From Eriocheir sinensis (taxonomy: Eukaryota; Arthropoda; Malacostraca; Decapoda; Varunidae), in NCBI RefSeq assembly GCF_024679095.1, contig NC_066553.1:412329-476328 (forward strand): a stretch of 64,000 nt of DNA. Reading direction: 5' to 3'. Positions 42,958-55,169 of the stretch are shown here, one piece after another. The translations under genes and the position numbers were made by a program. How positions within the stretch are numbered: position 1 is the stretch's first letter; the number at the start of each line of letters is the position of its first letter. Below the pieces are notes generated by a model, which ran no database searches, was not told the DNA's origin, and saw only the letters and a list, made by a program, of their open reading frames with translations.

Positions 42958-44035
42958 CATTTTTTTTTTTACAACAAAGGAGGCAGCTCAAAGGCACATA
43001 AAAAAAGAAAACAATAAAAAAAAAGCCCGCTACTCGCTGCTCCCAAAAAAGAATTAAAAGAGGTGGCCGAAAGAAAGATCAATTTCGGGAAGTAAGGTGT
43101 CCTGATACCCTCCTCTTGAAAGAATTCAAGTCGTAGGCAGGAGGAAATACAGATGAAGGAAGGTTGTTCCAGAGTTTACCAGCGTGAGGGATGAAAGAGT
43201 GAAGATGCTGGTTAACTCTTGCATAAGGGGTTTGGACAGTGTAAGGATGAGCATGAGTAAAAAGTCGTGTGCAGCGGGGCCGCGGGAGGGGGGGAGGCAT
43301 GCAGTTAGCAAGTTCAGAGGAGCAGTCAGCGTGGAAATTTCGATAGAAGATAGAAAGAGAAGCAACATCGCGGCGGAATTTAAGAGGTGGAAGGCTATCA
43401 GTAGGAGGTGGAGAGCTGATGAGACGAAGAGCCTTAGACTCTACTCTGTCCAGAAGAGCTATGTGAGTGTAGCCCCCCACACGTGAAATGCATACTCCAT
43501 ACGAGGGCGGAGAAGGCCCCTGTATATGGATAACAACTGCGCGGGGGAGAAGAACTGGCGGAGACGATACAGAACGCCCAACCTCGAGGAAGCTGATTTA
43601 GCAAGAGAGGAGGTATGAAGTTTCCAGTTGAGATTTTGAGTTAAGGATAGACCAAGGATGTTTAGTGTTGAAGAAGGTGACAGCTGAGTGTTGTCGAAGA
43701 ACAGGGGATAGGTATTTGGAAGATTGTGTCGAGTTGATAGGTGGAGAAATTGAGTTTTTGAGGCATTGAAGGACACAAGGTTCCTTCTGCCCCAATCGGA
43801 AATGATAGCAAGGTCTGAGGTAAAGCGTTCTGCAGCCACCAGTTTGGAGTCGTGTACTTCCTGTGTTGATGGTCTTCTATTGAAAGAGGTTGAATGATGC
43901 AGAGTGGAGTCGTCGGCGTATGAGTTGACAGGACAGTTTGTTATGGAAAGAAGATCATTGATGAATAACAGGAAGAGAGTGGGTGATAGGACAGAGCCCT
44001 ATGGAACGCCACTGCTGATAGTTTTAGGGGAAGAA
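42958..44035 (-). mobile_element. JK1 copy f, inserted in an RTE-like relic
   Basis: 3' UTR and poly(A) (plus-strand T10) at 42958, coding up to 44035 within the region between GVPQG and the palm start. Open pieces at 43079-43480 (C-terminus ending HLTSRN) and 43459-43839 (thumb). Frame breaks lie near 43470 and at the YADD region (about 43915). Confidence 0.9.
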
Positions 44036-44310
44036 CTTAATACCAAAGGCAGCAATCCGCCTCTCCAAGTCACTATTCCCTGTCGCTATCGTACAGCAAT
44101 AGAGTAAGACACAGAGCAGAAAGGACTTGAAAATCCGGATTTTTGTCCTGCCCAGATATTGACAACGTAATATACTCTTCCTGAGCGAGTCCATAACACC
44201 GAGTGCCAAGCCAATCCACCGTAAGATTTCCTAACGAGATCCGCCGTTGTTCTGAACTACGTTACCAAGGTATGTGAAGTCAGCTGACTGCGAACCGCAA
44301 AACCATTTTC
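44036..44310 (-). mobile_element. RTE-like LINE relic, part 2
   Basis: The minus strand encodes TYLGNVVQNNGGS, LALGVMDSLRKSI, RTKIRIFKSFLL and LERRIAAFGIK, the RT thumb to C-terminal region of the same family as 52785-53955. The next block in order lies at 42863-42957. Confidence 0.78.
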
Positions 44311-44639
44311 CCTGCTGGCGCCTAAACCGATCAGACTCGCAGCTTTATAAAACAATAATTTTTTGGATGATTTTGGCAGCAGTGATGGGGGTGTGTCATA
44401 TGTTACACATTGCGTGCACTCTTCAGCTCTTCAAGATATTCCTAGGACATGAGGTAGATTTCACAGGCGCTCTGTCCCCTGGTGGACTTGTGAGTACATC
44501 TGCGCACAGTGAAGGCAAAACGTGCGTCCACAACGTCCTCATCTCGCCACCGCTGTTCATCACGTCTGGACGCGTTTAGACGAGCGAGAACTCATGCAAG
44601 TAGGGTCTTAAAGGAGGTCAGACATGCTTCATGAAAGGA
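44311..44639. other. Unassigned spacer
   Basis: No recognised element; a 101-codon ORF through it has no motif. Confidence 0.45.
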
Positions 44640-45480
44640 ATATGTATCTTTAATGAACAAAGGGACTCCCCTCTCCCCGACGTGGAACCTGATGAGGAAA
44701 AGCTCGGGGAAGATTATTGTCCCCTTTATTCCTGTTTGTTTGGATGAAGGCAAGATTGTGACTGATCCTTCTCATGTAGCCAAACATTTCCCTAGCCATT
44801 ATGCCATGTATGAAAGAAAAAAGGAAACTATATCGCTTCCTAGACGCCATCGCTGGAACATAGAAACTTGTAATCTCATTTTCACAAGAAACTTGTAATC
44901 TCATTTTCACTTCTGATGGAGGGGAGTTCTATAATGTTACCTCATCACTCTCTGAATTTCAGGCCGCTCTATCAAACTGTTATGCCTTATCTCCAGGTTA
45001 TGATAATATTCCCCATGCCTTTTTGCATAACATATCTGGCGAGACTCTTTCCTTCTTACTGGTTCTATATAATATAATTTGGTGCACCGGTTAGTTTCCG
45101 TCTTCCCAGGGTGTTGCTGTGGTCATTTCAACCCCTAAGCTTGGGAAGTATCATACGTAGGCAGTAGATTATTGTCTCATCCCTCTGATCTCCTGGGTTT
45201 CCAAAGTATTGAAGATGATAAATGGACGGTTTATTTATGTTTTAGGTAGGAATGGTCAGTCATTTATCACCCGAACACTACGGATTTCGTAAGACGAGAT
45301 CTACCTCTGTGACCCTACTTTCTTTGGAATCTTCGGTCTGTGACCCTTTCTATAATAACCAACACCAAGTTTTCAATTTAAAGAAGGCATATGACACTTC
45401 CTGGCTTCATGGCACTTACTCTCTCTCTCAATTTGCAGCTAAAGCGCCATGGCAGTCGTTTATAGTGAGATGTTGGCATT
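44640..45480 (+). mobile_element. I-type LINE RT relic
   Basis: Decayed RT: SEFQAALSNCYALSPGYDNIPHAFL, VISTPKLGKYHT, YCLIPLISWVSKVLKM, LSPEHYGFRKTRSTSVTLLSLES and NLKKAYDTSWLHG correspond to successive RT blocks (the catalytic FxDxxKAYD block reads FNLKKAYD, Asp lost). The pattern (SLESSI, NNQH, KAYDTTW) fits the I/Nimb-like group. Several stops and frame changes. Confidence 0.7.
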
Positions 45481-45499
45481 GAGTTTACCGCCTCCCGGA

Positions 45500-47098
45500 T
45501 TCGGTTCCTTGTATAACAGTTTCTCAAGATCTTTATGCTTCACCGCCGGGGCAGTCAGACTAAGCTTGTTGGGTCCGGCCCATGTGGGAATTTCGAGTAA
45601 TAAGCTGGGTGATGGCCTATCCATGGCAACAGCAACCACCAAGCTCCTTGCCCTCCAGCAACAATGTGTCCCCAGCAGGGTGTACCTCGCCAGGCCTAGT
45701 GACCCCGCTTGGTTCGGTTTCCGATGCCGGGTTGCTGCCGAGGCCAAGCATGCCGCCTGGGATAGGTACAAGCGTCATCCGTCACGCCAAAATAAGGTCC
45801 AACACCGGGAGGCCTGCAAACGGATGACAGCTACCTGCGCGTGGGCGAAGAGGCGACAGAGAGAGGACCAGCAGCGGAAACTTTGCGGCCCAGGAGTTGG
45901 CAACAAAACCTGGTGGAGTCTCGTTAAGGAGCGGTAGGGGGCTAACCAACCCCATGCCGTCCCTCCACTCACCAGGCCTGACGGATCCACGGCCGCAAGC
46001 AGTGGAGACAAGGCCTCGCTCGTGGCTGAACTGTTCGCTAATAAAATGAAGGTTGGTAATCCGGGACGACCCGCACCTGTGCTGCCCCAGGAAACTGACC
46101 GTGTTGTCTCCTCTGTGTCGGCGACGGCAGGGCAGGTTGAGCTGCTGCTCAGCGCGCTGGACGCAGGTAAAGCCGTTGGCCCGGATGACATAAGCCCACG
46201 GCTCCTCAAGAATTGTGCCAAGGAGCTTTCAGGTCCTCTCTCCGCCGTCTTCACGTCTTGCCTGAGGGAGTGCAAGTGGCCTTCACTATGGAAGGAGGCG
46301 CGTGTGGTTCCGGTCCACAATAAAATTCGAGGTCCGAGCCCAGCAACTACAGGCCCATTTCCTTGCTTTCTGTGGTGGGCAAGGTGCTTGAGCGTGTGGT
46401 GGCTACAGTCATCTGTCAGCATCTGAATGAGAGCCATCTCCTCTCAGATAGACAGTTTGGCTTCAGGCCTGGCCGGTCCACCGCGGACCTCCTTCTCCTC
46501 CTCTCCAAGGATTGGCAAGACGCACTGGATGAAGGCCTGGACACACTCGTGGTAGCCCTGGATATTGCTGGAGCCTTTGACAGGGTTTGGCACGCGGGGC
46601 TCATTGAAAAGCTTGGCGCCAAAGGTGTCCAGGGTGCCCTCCTGATGCTGCTCAAGGATTACCTCCAGGGGAGGACCCTTCTGGTGGTGATCAACGGGCA
46701 GTCATCAAGGCCTTCACTAGTGCATGCCTCAGTTCCATAGGATTCCGTGCTCGGCCCAATCCTGTGGAACATATATATCGACGACCTCCTCCGGCAGGTA
46801 TCGGCAGTGTCAGCCTGCCGATGACTGCACACTCTCCCGCTCCTACTGCCGCCCCGACAACCAGCGCGCCGTCGAGGAGATCAACAGGCAGCTCAGCCTG
46901 GTGGAGCAGTGGGGAGAGGAGTGGCAAATCACCCTCGCCCCGGAGAAGACGCAGACCATGGTCATCTCACGATCCCCAGACGCTTCTCGAGCAATCTCAG
47001 GCCAGCTGCGTCTTGGAGGCAAGAGTTTGCCCCTCTAGGACCACATCAAGGTCCTGGGAGTGTCTGTGGACCACAGCCTGCGCTTCGACCATCACGTT
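45500..47098 (+). mobile_element. J2: jockey-type LINE, 5' part, interrupted by CR1
   Basis: A second jockey-type family, GC-richer than JK1. It continues on the far side of the CR1 element at 51116-51600. Coding covers the linker and RT on the plus strand with a few frame breaks (stop at 45936, shift near 46330, stop at 46738). Confidence 0.88.
45560..47038 (+). pseudogene. J2 linker and reverse transcriptase
   Basis: Linker WFGFRCRVAAEAKHAAWDRY, then AELFANKMKVGNPGRP, the RT entry VGPDDISPRLLKNCAKELSGPL, LLSVVGKVLERVV, QFGFRPGRSTADLL, VALDIAGAFDRVWHAG (catalytic Asp), DSVLGPILWNIYIDDLL and the thumb NRQLSLVEQWGEEWQI. The YADD-equivalent region around 46815 is damaged (a gap leaves only -DDCTLS). 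It stops at LRFDHHVH, where CR1 begins. Confidence 0.85.
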
Positions 47099-47159
47099 CA
47101 TAAGAACATAAGAACGTAAGGAGTCTGCAAGAGGCCGGTTGGCCTATACAAGGCAGCTC

Positions 47160-50123
47160 CTGTACACTCAACCCCACCTTACCTCACCATTCATGGCTTT
47201 ATCTAACCTCTTCTTGAATGTATCTATGGTATTGGCACCCACAACATGGCTCCCAAGCCTGTTCCATTCGTCCACCACTCTATTAGTGAACCAATTCTTG
47301 CCTATGTCTTTGTTGAATCTGAATTTGTCTAACTTAAAACCATTGCCACGCGTCCTACCTGGCTCTTTCACTCTCAAAATTTTATTGACATCCCCTTTAT
47401 TAAATCCCTTCATCCATTTATAAACTTCGATCAAGTCTCCTCGCACCCTTCGCCTTTCTAGAGTGTAGATTTAACTGTTTTAGCCTGTCTTCATAAGGCA
47501 AGTTCCTCACCCCCTGAATCATCTTCGTCATCCTCCTCTGTACTGATTCTAACATCTTGATATCCATTCTATAATAGGGGGACCAGAACTGAACTGCATA
47601 ATCGAGATGAGGTCGAACTAGTGCTAAGTAAAGTTTGAGGATGACTTCAGCGCTCCTATTGCTCACGCTCCTTGAGATGAAACCTAGTACTCTGTTTGCC
47701 CGATTTTAGCCTGAATGCATTGAGCCCTAGGACGGAGGTCAGCGCTCACTAGGACTCCTAAGTCTCTCTCCCGCCCAGACCTGCTTAGAGGAGTGTCATT
47801 TAAGGAGTAATTGTGTAAGGGGTTATTCCTACCTACACTCAAAATGCTACACTTCCCGACATTGAATTCCATCTGCCACTTCCTCGCCCAATCATATAGT
47901 CTGTCAAGCTCATCCTGGAGAACGGTAGCGTCGCTGTCTGATTGGATTACTCTACCGATCTTGGTATCATCTGCGAACTTACTGACATCGCTACTGATTC
48001 CTGTGTCCAAGTCATTGATGTAAATAATAAAAAGCAGAGGACCCAGCACCGACCCCTGTGGGACTCCACTCGTAACACTGCCCCATTCAGATTTCCTACC
48101 ATTGATTTGCACTCTCTGCTTCCTACCACTAAGCCACGCCCTGATCCAGCTCAAAACTTTCCCATCTACGCCGTGAGCCTGTAATTTTAGTAATAGCCGG
48201 TGATGAGGGACTTTGTCGAACGCTTTACTGAAATCTAGATATAATATGTCATAGTTTTCATCTCTGTCAACCGCCTCGATTACTTTAGTGTAGAAGGACA
48301 ACAGGTTAGTAAGGCAAGACCTACCCTTTGTGAACCCATGTTGTGAGTCATGAATTAAATTATGCTTTTCTAGATGGTCCCGAATGCTCCTGGCTATAAT
48401 CGACTCTAACATCTTTCCTACAACTGATGTTAAGCTAATTGGGCGATAGTTTGAGGTGGCTGACTTGTCTCCCTTTTTGAAAATCGGCGTCACATTAGCT
48501 GCTTTCCATTGATTGGGCACATACCCAGAATTTACCGACATTTTAAAGATATCGGCAAGAGGGCCACTAAGGACTTCCTTGCACTCTTTCAGAACCCTTG
48601 GGAATACTTCGTCTGGGCCCGGCGATTTGTTTTTCTTCAACCTACCAATCTCATCCTGGACTACTTGCCTAGTGATGATCACATCCCTCAACTTGTCGTT
48701 CCCGTCACCCTCATATATCTGAACTCTCTCCGGAATGGTTGTTAGATTTTCCTGCGTGAAAACTGAGAGGAAATAGTCATTCATCATTTGGCTCATATCT
48801 TCTCCATTCTCAACGAGCTCGCCCGTGTTTGTTTTCAACGGTCCAATTCTGTCCCTTGTTTTCGTCCTGTACAATTTGAAGAAGCCCTTGGGATCGCTCT
48901 TGGCCTCGTTGGCTACCCTAATCTCATAATTTCTTTTTGCAAGGCGGGTGTTCTTCTTCACCGACCTGGCTAGCTCAACATACCTACCCCTGAGGTGGAT
49001 CTCTCCGTTCTTTATTTTCCTATAAATTCCTCTCTTCAAGCCTATTTCATGCTTGAGTCTGCGGGTCATCCATTTGGGGTCGTTATTTTCCTTTCTACGT
49101 GCTTGGTAAGGGATATGCTGTCTCTGACCCTCTGCAATTTCTCTAACTAAATTATTGTAGGTCATTTCTACATGGTTCCCCTGTCTTTCCGGTTCCAGCC
49201 CTGAGATCTGGCCCTCATCCAGCCCTAAGGTTTCCCAATTTACCTCCTCAAGGTGTTTTCTGAGCCCCTCATAATCAGCTCTTCTAAAGTCGGGCACCAA
49301 CACCGGGTTGAGTTCATGGGTCACCGCCCAGTCTAATTTAAACCTAATTTCCTTGTGATCACTGCCACCTAATTCTCCCCCAACATCTAGCTCGCTGATC
49401 ATATACTCGGTGTTAGTTAAGACCAAGTCCAGAATGTTGTTACCCCTGGTGGGCTCTGTTACTGTCTGCTTGAGAAAATTATCTTGTATTACTTTCAGAA
49501 AATCCTCAGACTCTAGATCACCCACCACGCCTTCCCAATCTATATTCCTATAGTTAAAATCCCCCATTATGCAGACATTTTGCTCCTGCTCGCCCTGCCT
49601 ACCTCTTGTAGTAATATATCAGTGTCCTGCCTGCTGAGGTTGGGTGGCCTGTAAAGAACCCCTAGAATTAGTTTGTCCTTCCTTTGTGGACGTCCACCCA
49701 AACTGATTCTGAGTCGCCATTTGTTTGAATAGAGTTGTTAGCGGAACATTTAAGTGTGTCTTTAACATAAAGTGCCACCCCCCCTCCCCTTCTTCCCTTT
49801 CTATCTTTGTGAAACATCTGGTAACCATCTATTTCATACTCAGACATGAAGTTTTTGTTGGCAGTATCTACCCATGTTTCCGTGATAGCTATAATGTCGA
49901 ATTTCTCGACACATGCTTTCCCCCTCAGTAGATCTATCTTGTTCCTGAGACTCCTACTGTTGGTGTAATAAGCCGTTAGCCCATCCTTTCTTATATCCTT
50001 TCGATTTCTCCTGCGCCCCCTAGTCCCAGTCTGCGATGCACTGACAGGCCCTCCCCCCTCGCCTACTCTAAAAATCCTGTAGGGTGCTAAGTGATCGCTC
50101 GAGGAGTCTGCGAGAACCTCCAC
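47160..50123 (-). pseudogene. CR1-like ORF2: endonuclease, RT, C-terminal domain
   Basis: EN N-terminus at 49668-50123 (AYYTNSRSLRNKIDLL, DIIAITETWVD with the catalytic Glu, GGGVALYVK). The main 627-codon frame 47684-49567 has MGDFNYRNIDW, NILDLVLTNTEY, GGSDHKEIRF (EN end), NYRPISLTSVVGKMLE, HGFTKGRSCLTN, LYLDFSKAFDKVPH, GVPQGSVLGPLLF and KFADDTKI (catalytic pair). The C-terminus continues in two other frames (47418-47666 and 47168-47446, ending GANTIDTFKKRLDK). About three single-base frame errors; catalytic residues look intact. Confidence 0.92.
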
Positions 50124-50620
50124 CCCTGGAGTGACAGGTGCACGCCATCCTTGGCATACAAGGTGCCTTTATTGTAGAGGTCCCAATTGTCAAGGAAAAG
50201 CCAACCATTTCGCTTACAGTGGGCCGCCAGCCTGCTGTTTACTGCTAAGGCTCTGAAAGCCATCCCTCTCCCAACCCCTCCTCGGCAAAACCCCACAAAC
50301 AGCCGGCACCCCCTGAAGTCCCTCACTTTAGCAAACGATTCCTGAAGCGCCGAAATATCTCTTCGCTACCCACCTTACCGATGTCATTACCACCGTAACT
50401 GCAGAAGACGATTGGCTGTGTCCCCTCCCCTGCTAAAATTTCCTCCATTCTGTCAGATACGTGCTGGATGCCTGCCCTGAAAGCACACTCGAAGCCTATT
50501 TTCCTTATCCCTTGAACAAAAGTACCTGTCAATGAACCTGACTTGAGAGTCCCCAACCACCAGTACTTTCCTCTTATTAACTTTGTCAGTAGACGGAAGG
50601 AAGCCGCTACAGGAGGAGAG
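50087..50620 (-). pseudogene. CR1-like ORF1: SGNH-type esterase domain
   Basis: On the minus strand, three frames carry the SGNH hydrolase blocks in order: KVLVVGDSQVRFID (block I with the nucleophile Ser of GDS), YGGNDIG (block III Asn), and KDGVHLSLQG (block V with catalytic Asp and His). The block between (GVGRGMAFRALAVNSRLAAHC) is also typical of the esterase in CR1-group ORF1. Frameshifts near 50530 and 50325 separate the blocks. The domain ends within about 30 bp of the ORF2 start. Confidence 0.82.
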
Positions 50621-50627
50621 GGAGGGG

Positions 50628-51115
50628 CGGCAGCAGGGAGTGGGAGGAGGAGGAGGAGGAGGAGGAGGAGGAGGAGGAGGAGGAGGAGGAGGAGGAGGAG
50701 GAGGAGGAGGAGGAGGAGGAGGAGGACGATGAGTGGAAGAAGGAGAGAGGAAGGGATGACGTCGAAGGGGAGGGGGAGGAGGAGGTGGCTGAGGTGGTGG
50801 CGGAGGTGGTGGGGAGGCAGGGGAGGAGGAGAGGAGGATGCGGAGGAGGAGGAGGAGGCAGGGGAGGTGGTGGTAGCAGAGGAGGAGGTGATGTGGGGAG
50901 TACAATGAGAGAGAATGCAAGGAAGAGCAGGAAGAGACGGAAGGGAGGGAAGAGGTGGAGGAAAGGGGAGAGGGGGGTGATGAATGAGAGTCAGCGGCGG
51001 CAGAAGGGAAGGGAAGTATGGTGGGTGTGGAGTGGGGAGATGGCGGGTGAGGAGAGGGGAGAGGGGAGGAGAGGAGAGAAGCGGTTGGAGGAGTGGAAGG
51101 GAAGAGGGAGATGCA
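50628..51115. repeat. (GGA)n array and degenerate purine-rich tract
   Basis: Nearly pure GGA from 50645 to 50727, then imperfect GGA/GGT/GAA to 51115. It sits where the N-terminal part of CR1 ORF1 would be, so expansion may have overwritten that part. Confidence 0.88.
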
Positions 51116-51600
51116 GAAGAGTAGCGGGATCCCTCGACCCACGGGGAATCCTCACTCTCGTCAAGGCAAAGATACGACCGTATCTGGAGTACGGTGCCCT
51201 GTGCTGGATGTCGAGTGCTGCCACTCACATGCAAAGGCTCGACGCAGTGCAGCGACGAGCACTGCGTCTGGTGGAGGCCAGCGAGCACCTGGAGGAATCG
51301 TCTGCCACTGTGACGTCGCTGGAACACCGCCGTGATGTCTCAGCACTGGTGGTATGCCACAAAGCTTGAGGCTCCCTCCACGCGCTGCCCAGAGGTTCAC
51401 CCGGACTGCACTCTCCAGTGACCAGCTCGTGGAGTGCCTAGATCACACTCCAGACAGCACCAGCGCACATATACAGCCAGGACCACATGCCTGTGGAACA
51501 TGTTCACGGCAGCCACTCCCCAAGTGGAGAACATGAACACGCAGCAGGTGAAGCTGGCTGCTCACAGGTGGCGTGAGAGACACCCAAGTGCGCTAGTGGT
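51116..51600 (+). mobile_element. J2: jockey-type LINE, 3' part after the CR1 insertion
   Basis: The frame resumes with RRVAGSLDPRGILTL, KIRPYLEYGALCWMSS and QRLDAVQRRALRLVE, the RT C-terminal region that should follow LRFDHHVH at 47098. About 15 codons are missing at the junction. Later stops (51368, 51446) show decay. A GTGGCGTGAGAGACACC block lies at the 3' end. Confidence 0.85.
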
Positions 51601-52200
51601 ATAAATATAAAGTGACAAACTGACATTATTCCAAATTGTTTTTACATGATTTTTCTTTCTTTTTCGTATTTTGAATTTGTATGTTTGTATGTGTCAACAT
51701 TCTACAATTCATTTTGTCACATACACAGGCTTTTAAAATAGGTATAACTAAAAAGTGTAATTTTGAGCTTCATTAGAGGTGATTTACAAAGGAATATCAT
51801 GGGCAAAATAACCCGATTTTCACAAACGCAGGAAAGTTGGATGATGATTTTTTTTTTATAATACTTTAGGCGCGCTGCTAGTCCGAATACTAAAAACGCT
51901 GGAACGGTCGGATTTTCGACCTTATGAACCGGTCACTCTCCATAAAGGAAAGTGGAGCGTGCAGGGAAAGCTCTAGACTGAGATGTATATACTGGTGATC
52001 CTTTAATTATTATAATGTAAAGGACAGGAAAAGAGAACTCTGGGTGTGGTTGCTCATGGTGGTGGTGGTGGTGGTGGCGTGTTGGACGGTGGGGGAAGCT
52101 GGACACGTCAGGAATGGTCATGTCAGCCGCCTTCGCCTCGTGGCACATTCACGTCCTCATCCCACCATCTTGCCAAGGAAGATTTTAGAGTCATTGAAGA
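51601..52200. other. Unassigned DNA
   Basis: AT-rich sequence, then a (GGT)n stretch near 52058-52078. No gene signature. Confidence 0.5.
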
Positions 52201-52202
52201 CA

Positions 52203-52742
<540 letters not shown>

Positions 52743-52784
52743 CACTATTTTTATCATATTTAGGATACTGACTGCATCCTAGCG

Positions 52785-52970
52785 CTTCGCGTAGTGGTGC
52801 AGCGCCGACGTGAGTTTCGACAGAGGATGCTAGTAGCCTATGTCGATCTGAAAAAGGCGTTTGACTTAGTGCATCGCGAGGCACTCTGGGATCTCCTGTG
52901 ACTCCGTGGGATTCCTGCAATGACTATTGGCTTGCTGAATGGCCTGTATTCCGGGACTGAGAGTGATGTG

Positions 52971-53043
<73 letters not shown>

Positions 53044-53955
53044 CTTGCCCTATCGCTTTTCAACATGTATGGACTGGGTACTAGGCAGAGTTATGGACCA
53101 GAGTCATTGTGGAACATCCAGTGGCAATACCAGGGTCACTGACCTTGTGTTTGCCGTTGACTCAGTAATCCTGGTGAAGTCGCTGGAGGTTTTGGTGATG
53201 ACTTTCGAGGCACTGCACGAGGAGGCGAAGCCCTTGTGACTTCAGGTTTTCTGGGCCAAGACTAAGGAACAGGTGCTTGGAAGCTTCATAGATAAAACAG
53301 TACAATCTGTACATGCGTGTGGTGAGGACATTGAGAGATCGGAAAATTCACATACCTTGGGAGCGTAGTTCAGAACAAAGGTGGGTCTCACCAGGAAGTC
53401 TTACGGCGGATTTGCTTCGCCCACGGTGTTATTGACTCGCCCAGCACGAGTATATGGCGTTGTCGATACCTGTGCAGGATCTTCAGGTCTCTTGTGCTCC
53501 CTGTCTTACTCTATGGCTGTGAGGCATGGACGCAAAATGAAGACTTGGAGAGGTGGATTGATGCCTTTGGTAATAATTGTCTACGCAGAATCATGGGATA
53601 TCGCTGGAATGACTGTGTCAAACCGACGACTACACCGTGAAACTGATTCGACATACATGGCATTCATAGTCCGTCAACGCCAATTCCGGCTATATGGGCA
53701 CGTGGCACGTTACCCAGAAGCTGATCCTGCTCATCGGGTTGTCTTTGAAAGGGACAATCCTGAGTGGAGGAGGCCAAGGGGACGCCCATGGAGTTCGTGA
53801 CTTGAGCAAGTCAACAGATCCTGCAAGGAGGTGCTCAGGATGGGAAGGGGGCCTGCATTGAGACACTCGCCTGGAAGGACCCTCGGACATGACGTCGTAG
53901 GGTGGGCGAAGCGACGTTCCCCTCGGCGCATGCCCCCATTGATTGATTGATTGAT
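52785..53955 (+). mobile_element. RTE-like LINE, 3' part
   Basis: The plus strand encodes VAYVDLKKAFDLVHREALWDL (RT block A), NMYGLGTRQSYGP-type remains and TDLVFAVDSVIL (YxDD block read as FAVD), EALHEEAKPL, LPVLLYGCEAW, RRIMGYRWND, RQFRLYGHVARYPEADPAHRVV and WRRPRGRP. It ends with (ATTG)n at 53938-53955, a short tandem tail like those of RTE elements. A (TG)n array replaces part of the RT. Stops and shifts throughout. Confidence 0.85.
52973..53042. repeat. (TG)n microsatellite inside the RTE-like LINE
   Basis: About 34 TG units lie at the point where the GVRQG block of RT should be. Confidence 0.95.
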
Positions 53956-54208
53956 ATTGTTGTTGTCATCATTGTTATTAATATTATCATTATCATATTT
54001 AGAATTAATGAGGTTCCTGACTCAAACACTTTTGAATTATTTACTTAGTAGGTTCGTATGAGCCTTATTTCAGTAAAATAATCCACGTGCACGCACACTA
54101 GGACACAAAATTGAGGAGCTGCAAAAATATGCAGGTCTCTCCGTTCGCTCCACAATTTTTGAGAATCTGCCCGGAAAACTTTAATTACGGACACAAGATG
54201 AAAGCTTT
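53956..54208. other. Unassigned spacer
   Basis: AT-rich, no signature. Confidence 0.45.
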
Positions 54209-54226
54209 GTGTGTGTATCTGTGTGT

Positions 54227-54264
<38 letters not shown>
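54209..54264. repeat. (TG)n microsatellite
   Basis: TG/TGTC repeat, about 25 units. Confidence 0.93.
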
Positions 54265-54268
<4 letters not shown>

Positions 54269-55165
54269 ATGTATATGTTAATATTCACACGTATAAAACA
54301 TCTTAATCAACTATTTCACCCTCCCTGCGTCTTGCCTCTGGACGCCATGTGGGCAACATCAGAGCAACGGCAGTCACATCATAAGGATTATCAAAGAAGG
54401 AATTCTGATGATGTTATTGACGATACTTGATTATATTATGAATACATTAATGACATTATTGGTGATCTGGTCGCAGGGGTCCCTGGCACCCTGAGGCCAC
54501 GCCCAAAGTCTCACAAACACTAGAGCCCAGAGTTGCTGCTCCTTTCCACTCTGCAGTTTATGGTAAAACATTTTACAGTTACGCAAATATAAACCCTCCT
54601 ACTACTTGGGGGTACAACATACAACTGTCAGTACTTGTGCTATACTCATCAACTTCTTGGTTAATAAAATGACTGCGTGTGTGATCCAGGAACACAACGC
54701 AGAGCAATCCGAAGGATAACACCGGTCCTGGTTCTGAGAGGTCGGGCCGCTTTTACACCACCCCGGGCACCCCAAAACAAAGAGAGGACAAGGAGGCCCT
54801 CCCTCCTTCGAGGTGAAGGGGTCCTATAGACTTTATTCTGCGCCGTCACTTCTGGCAAAATCCCCGGAAGCGGATGCATTGGGGAAGCCTGCCGCACGGT
54901 CGGGCCCCTCAGCAAAACCAGTTCGGAATCCAAGCTCACGCCTAGACCCCGACCTATACTTTTTGTTTTTTTCTGTTTTCAGCTAGAATTTTTTATATAT
55001 TTTATTGGGATATGGGGTGCAAGCCTGTCTTCCAAATCAGCCCACATCAGGAGCTGGACTGACTGCTCACCATACGGCAGGGACGCACGTCTCCTGGGAG
55101 GATCTCTCTCTCTCTTTTGCCTGCTACTTCTACGCGAAGCGGACTACCTAAATCAAATATTCAAT
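54265..55165. other. Unassigned DNA
   Basis: A minus-strand 92-codon ORF at 54661-54939 (Arg/Leu/Pro-rich) has no motif. Otherwise empty. Confidence 0.45.
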
Positions 55166-55169
55166 ACCG

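Larger units (their letters stand above)
47099..50640 (-). mobile_element. CR1-like LINE with SGNH-esterase ORF1, nested in J2
   Basis: Minus strand: ORF1 esterase, then EN, RT and C-terminal domain, and a 3' end of TTCTTATG octamers (plus strand CATAAGAACATAAGAA at 47099-47115). A short octamer-repeat tail instead of poly(A) is a CR1/L2 hallmark. J2 reading continues on either side. The 5' boundary is blurred by a GGA-rich tract to 51115. Confidence 0.9.

Noticed and set aside
54661..54939. 92-codon minus-strand ORF, Arg/Pro-rich, considered as a gene
   Set aside because: No motif, no neighbouring coding signal.
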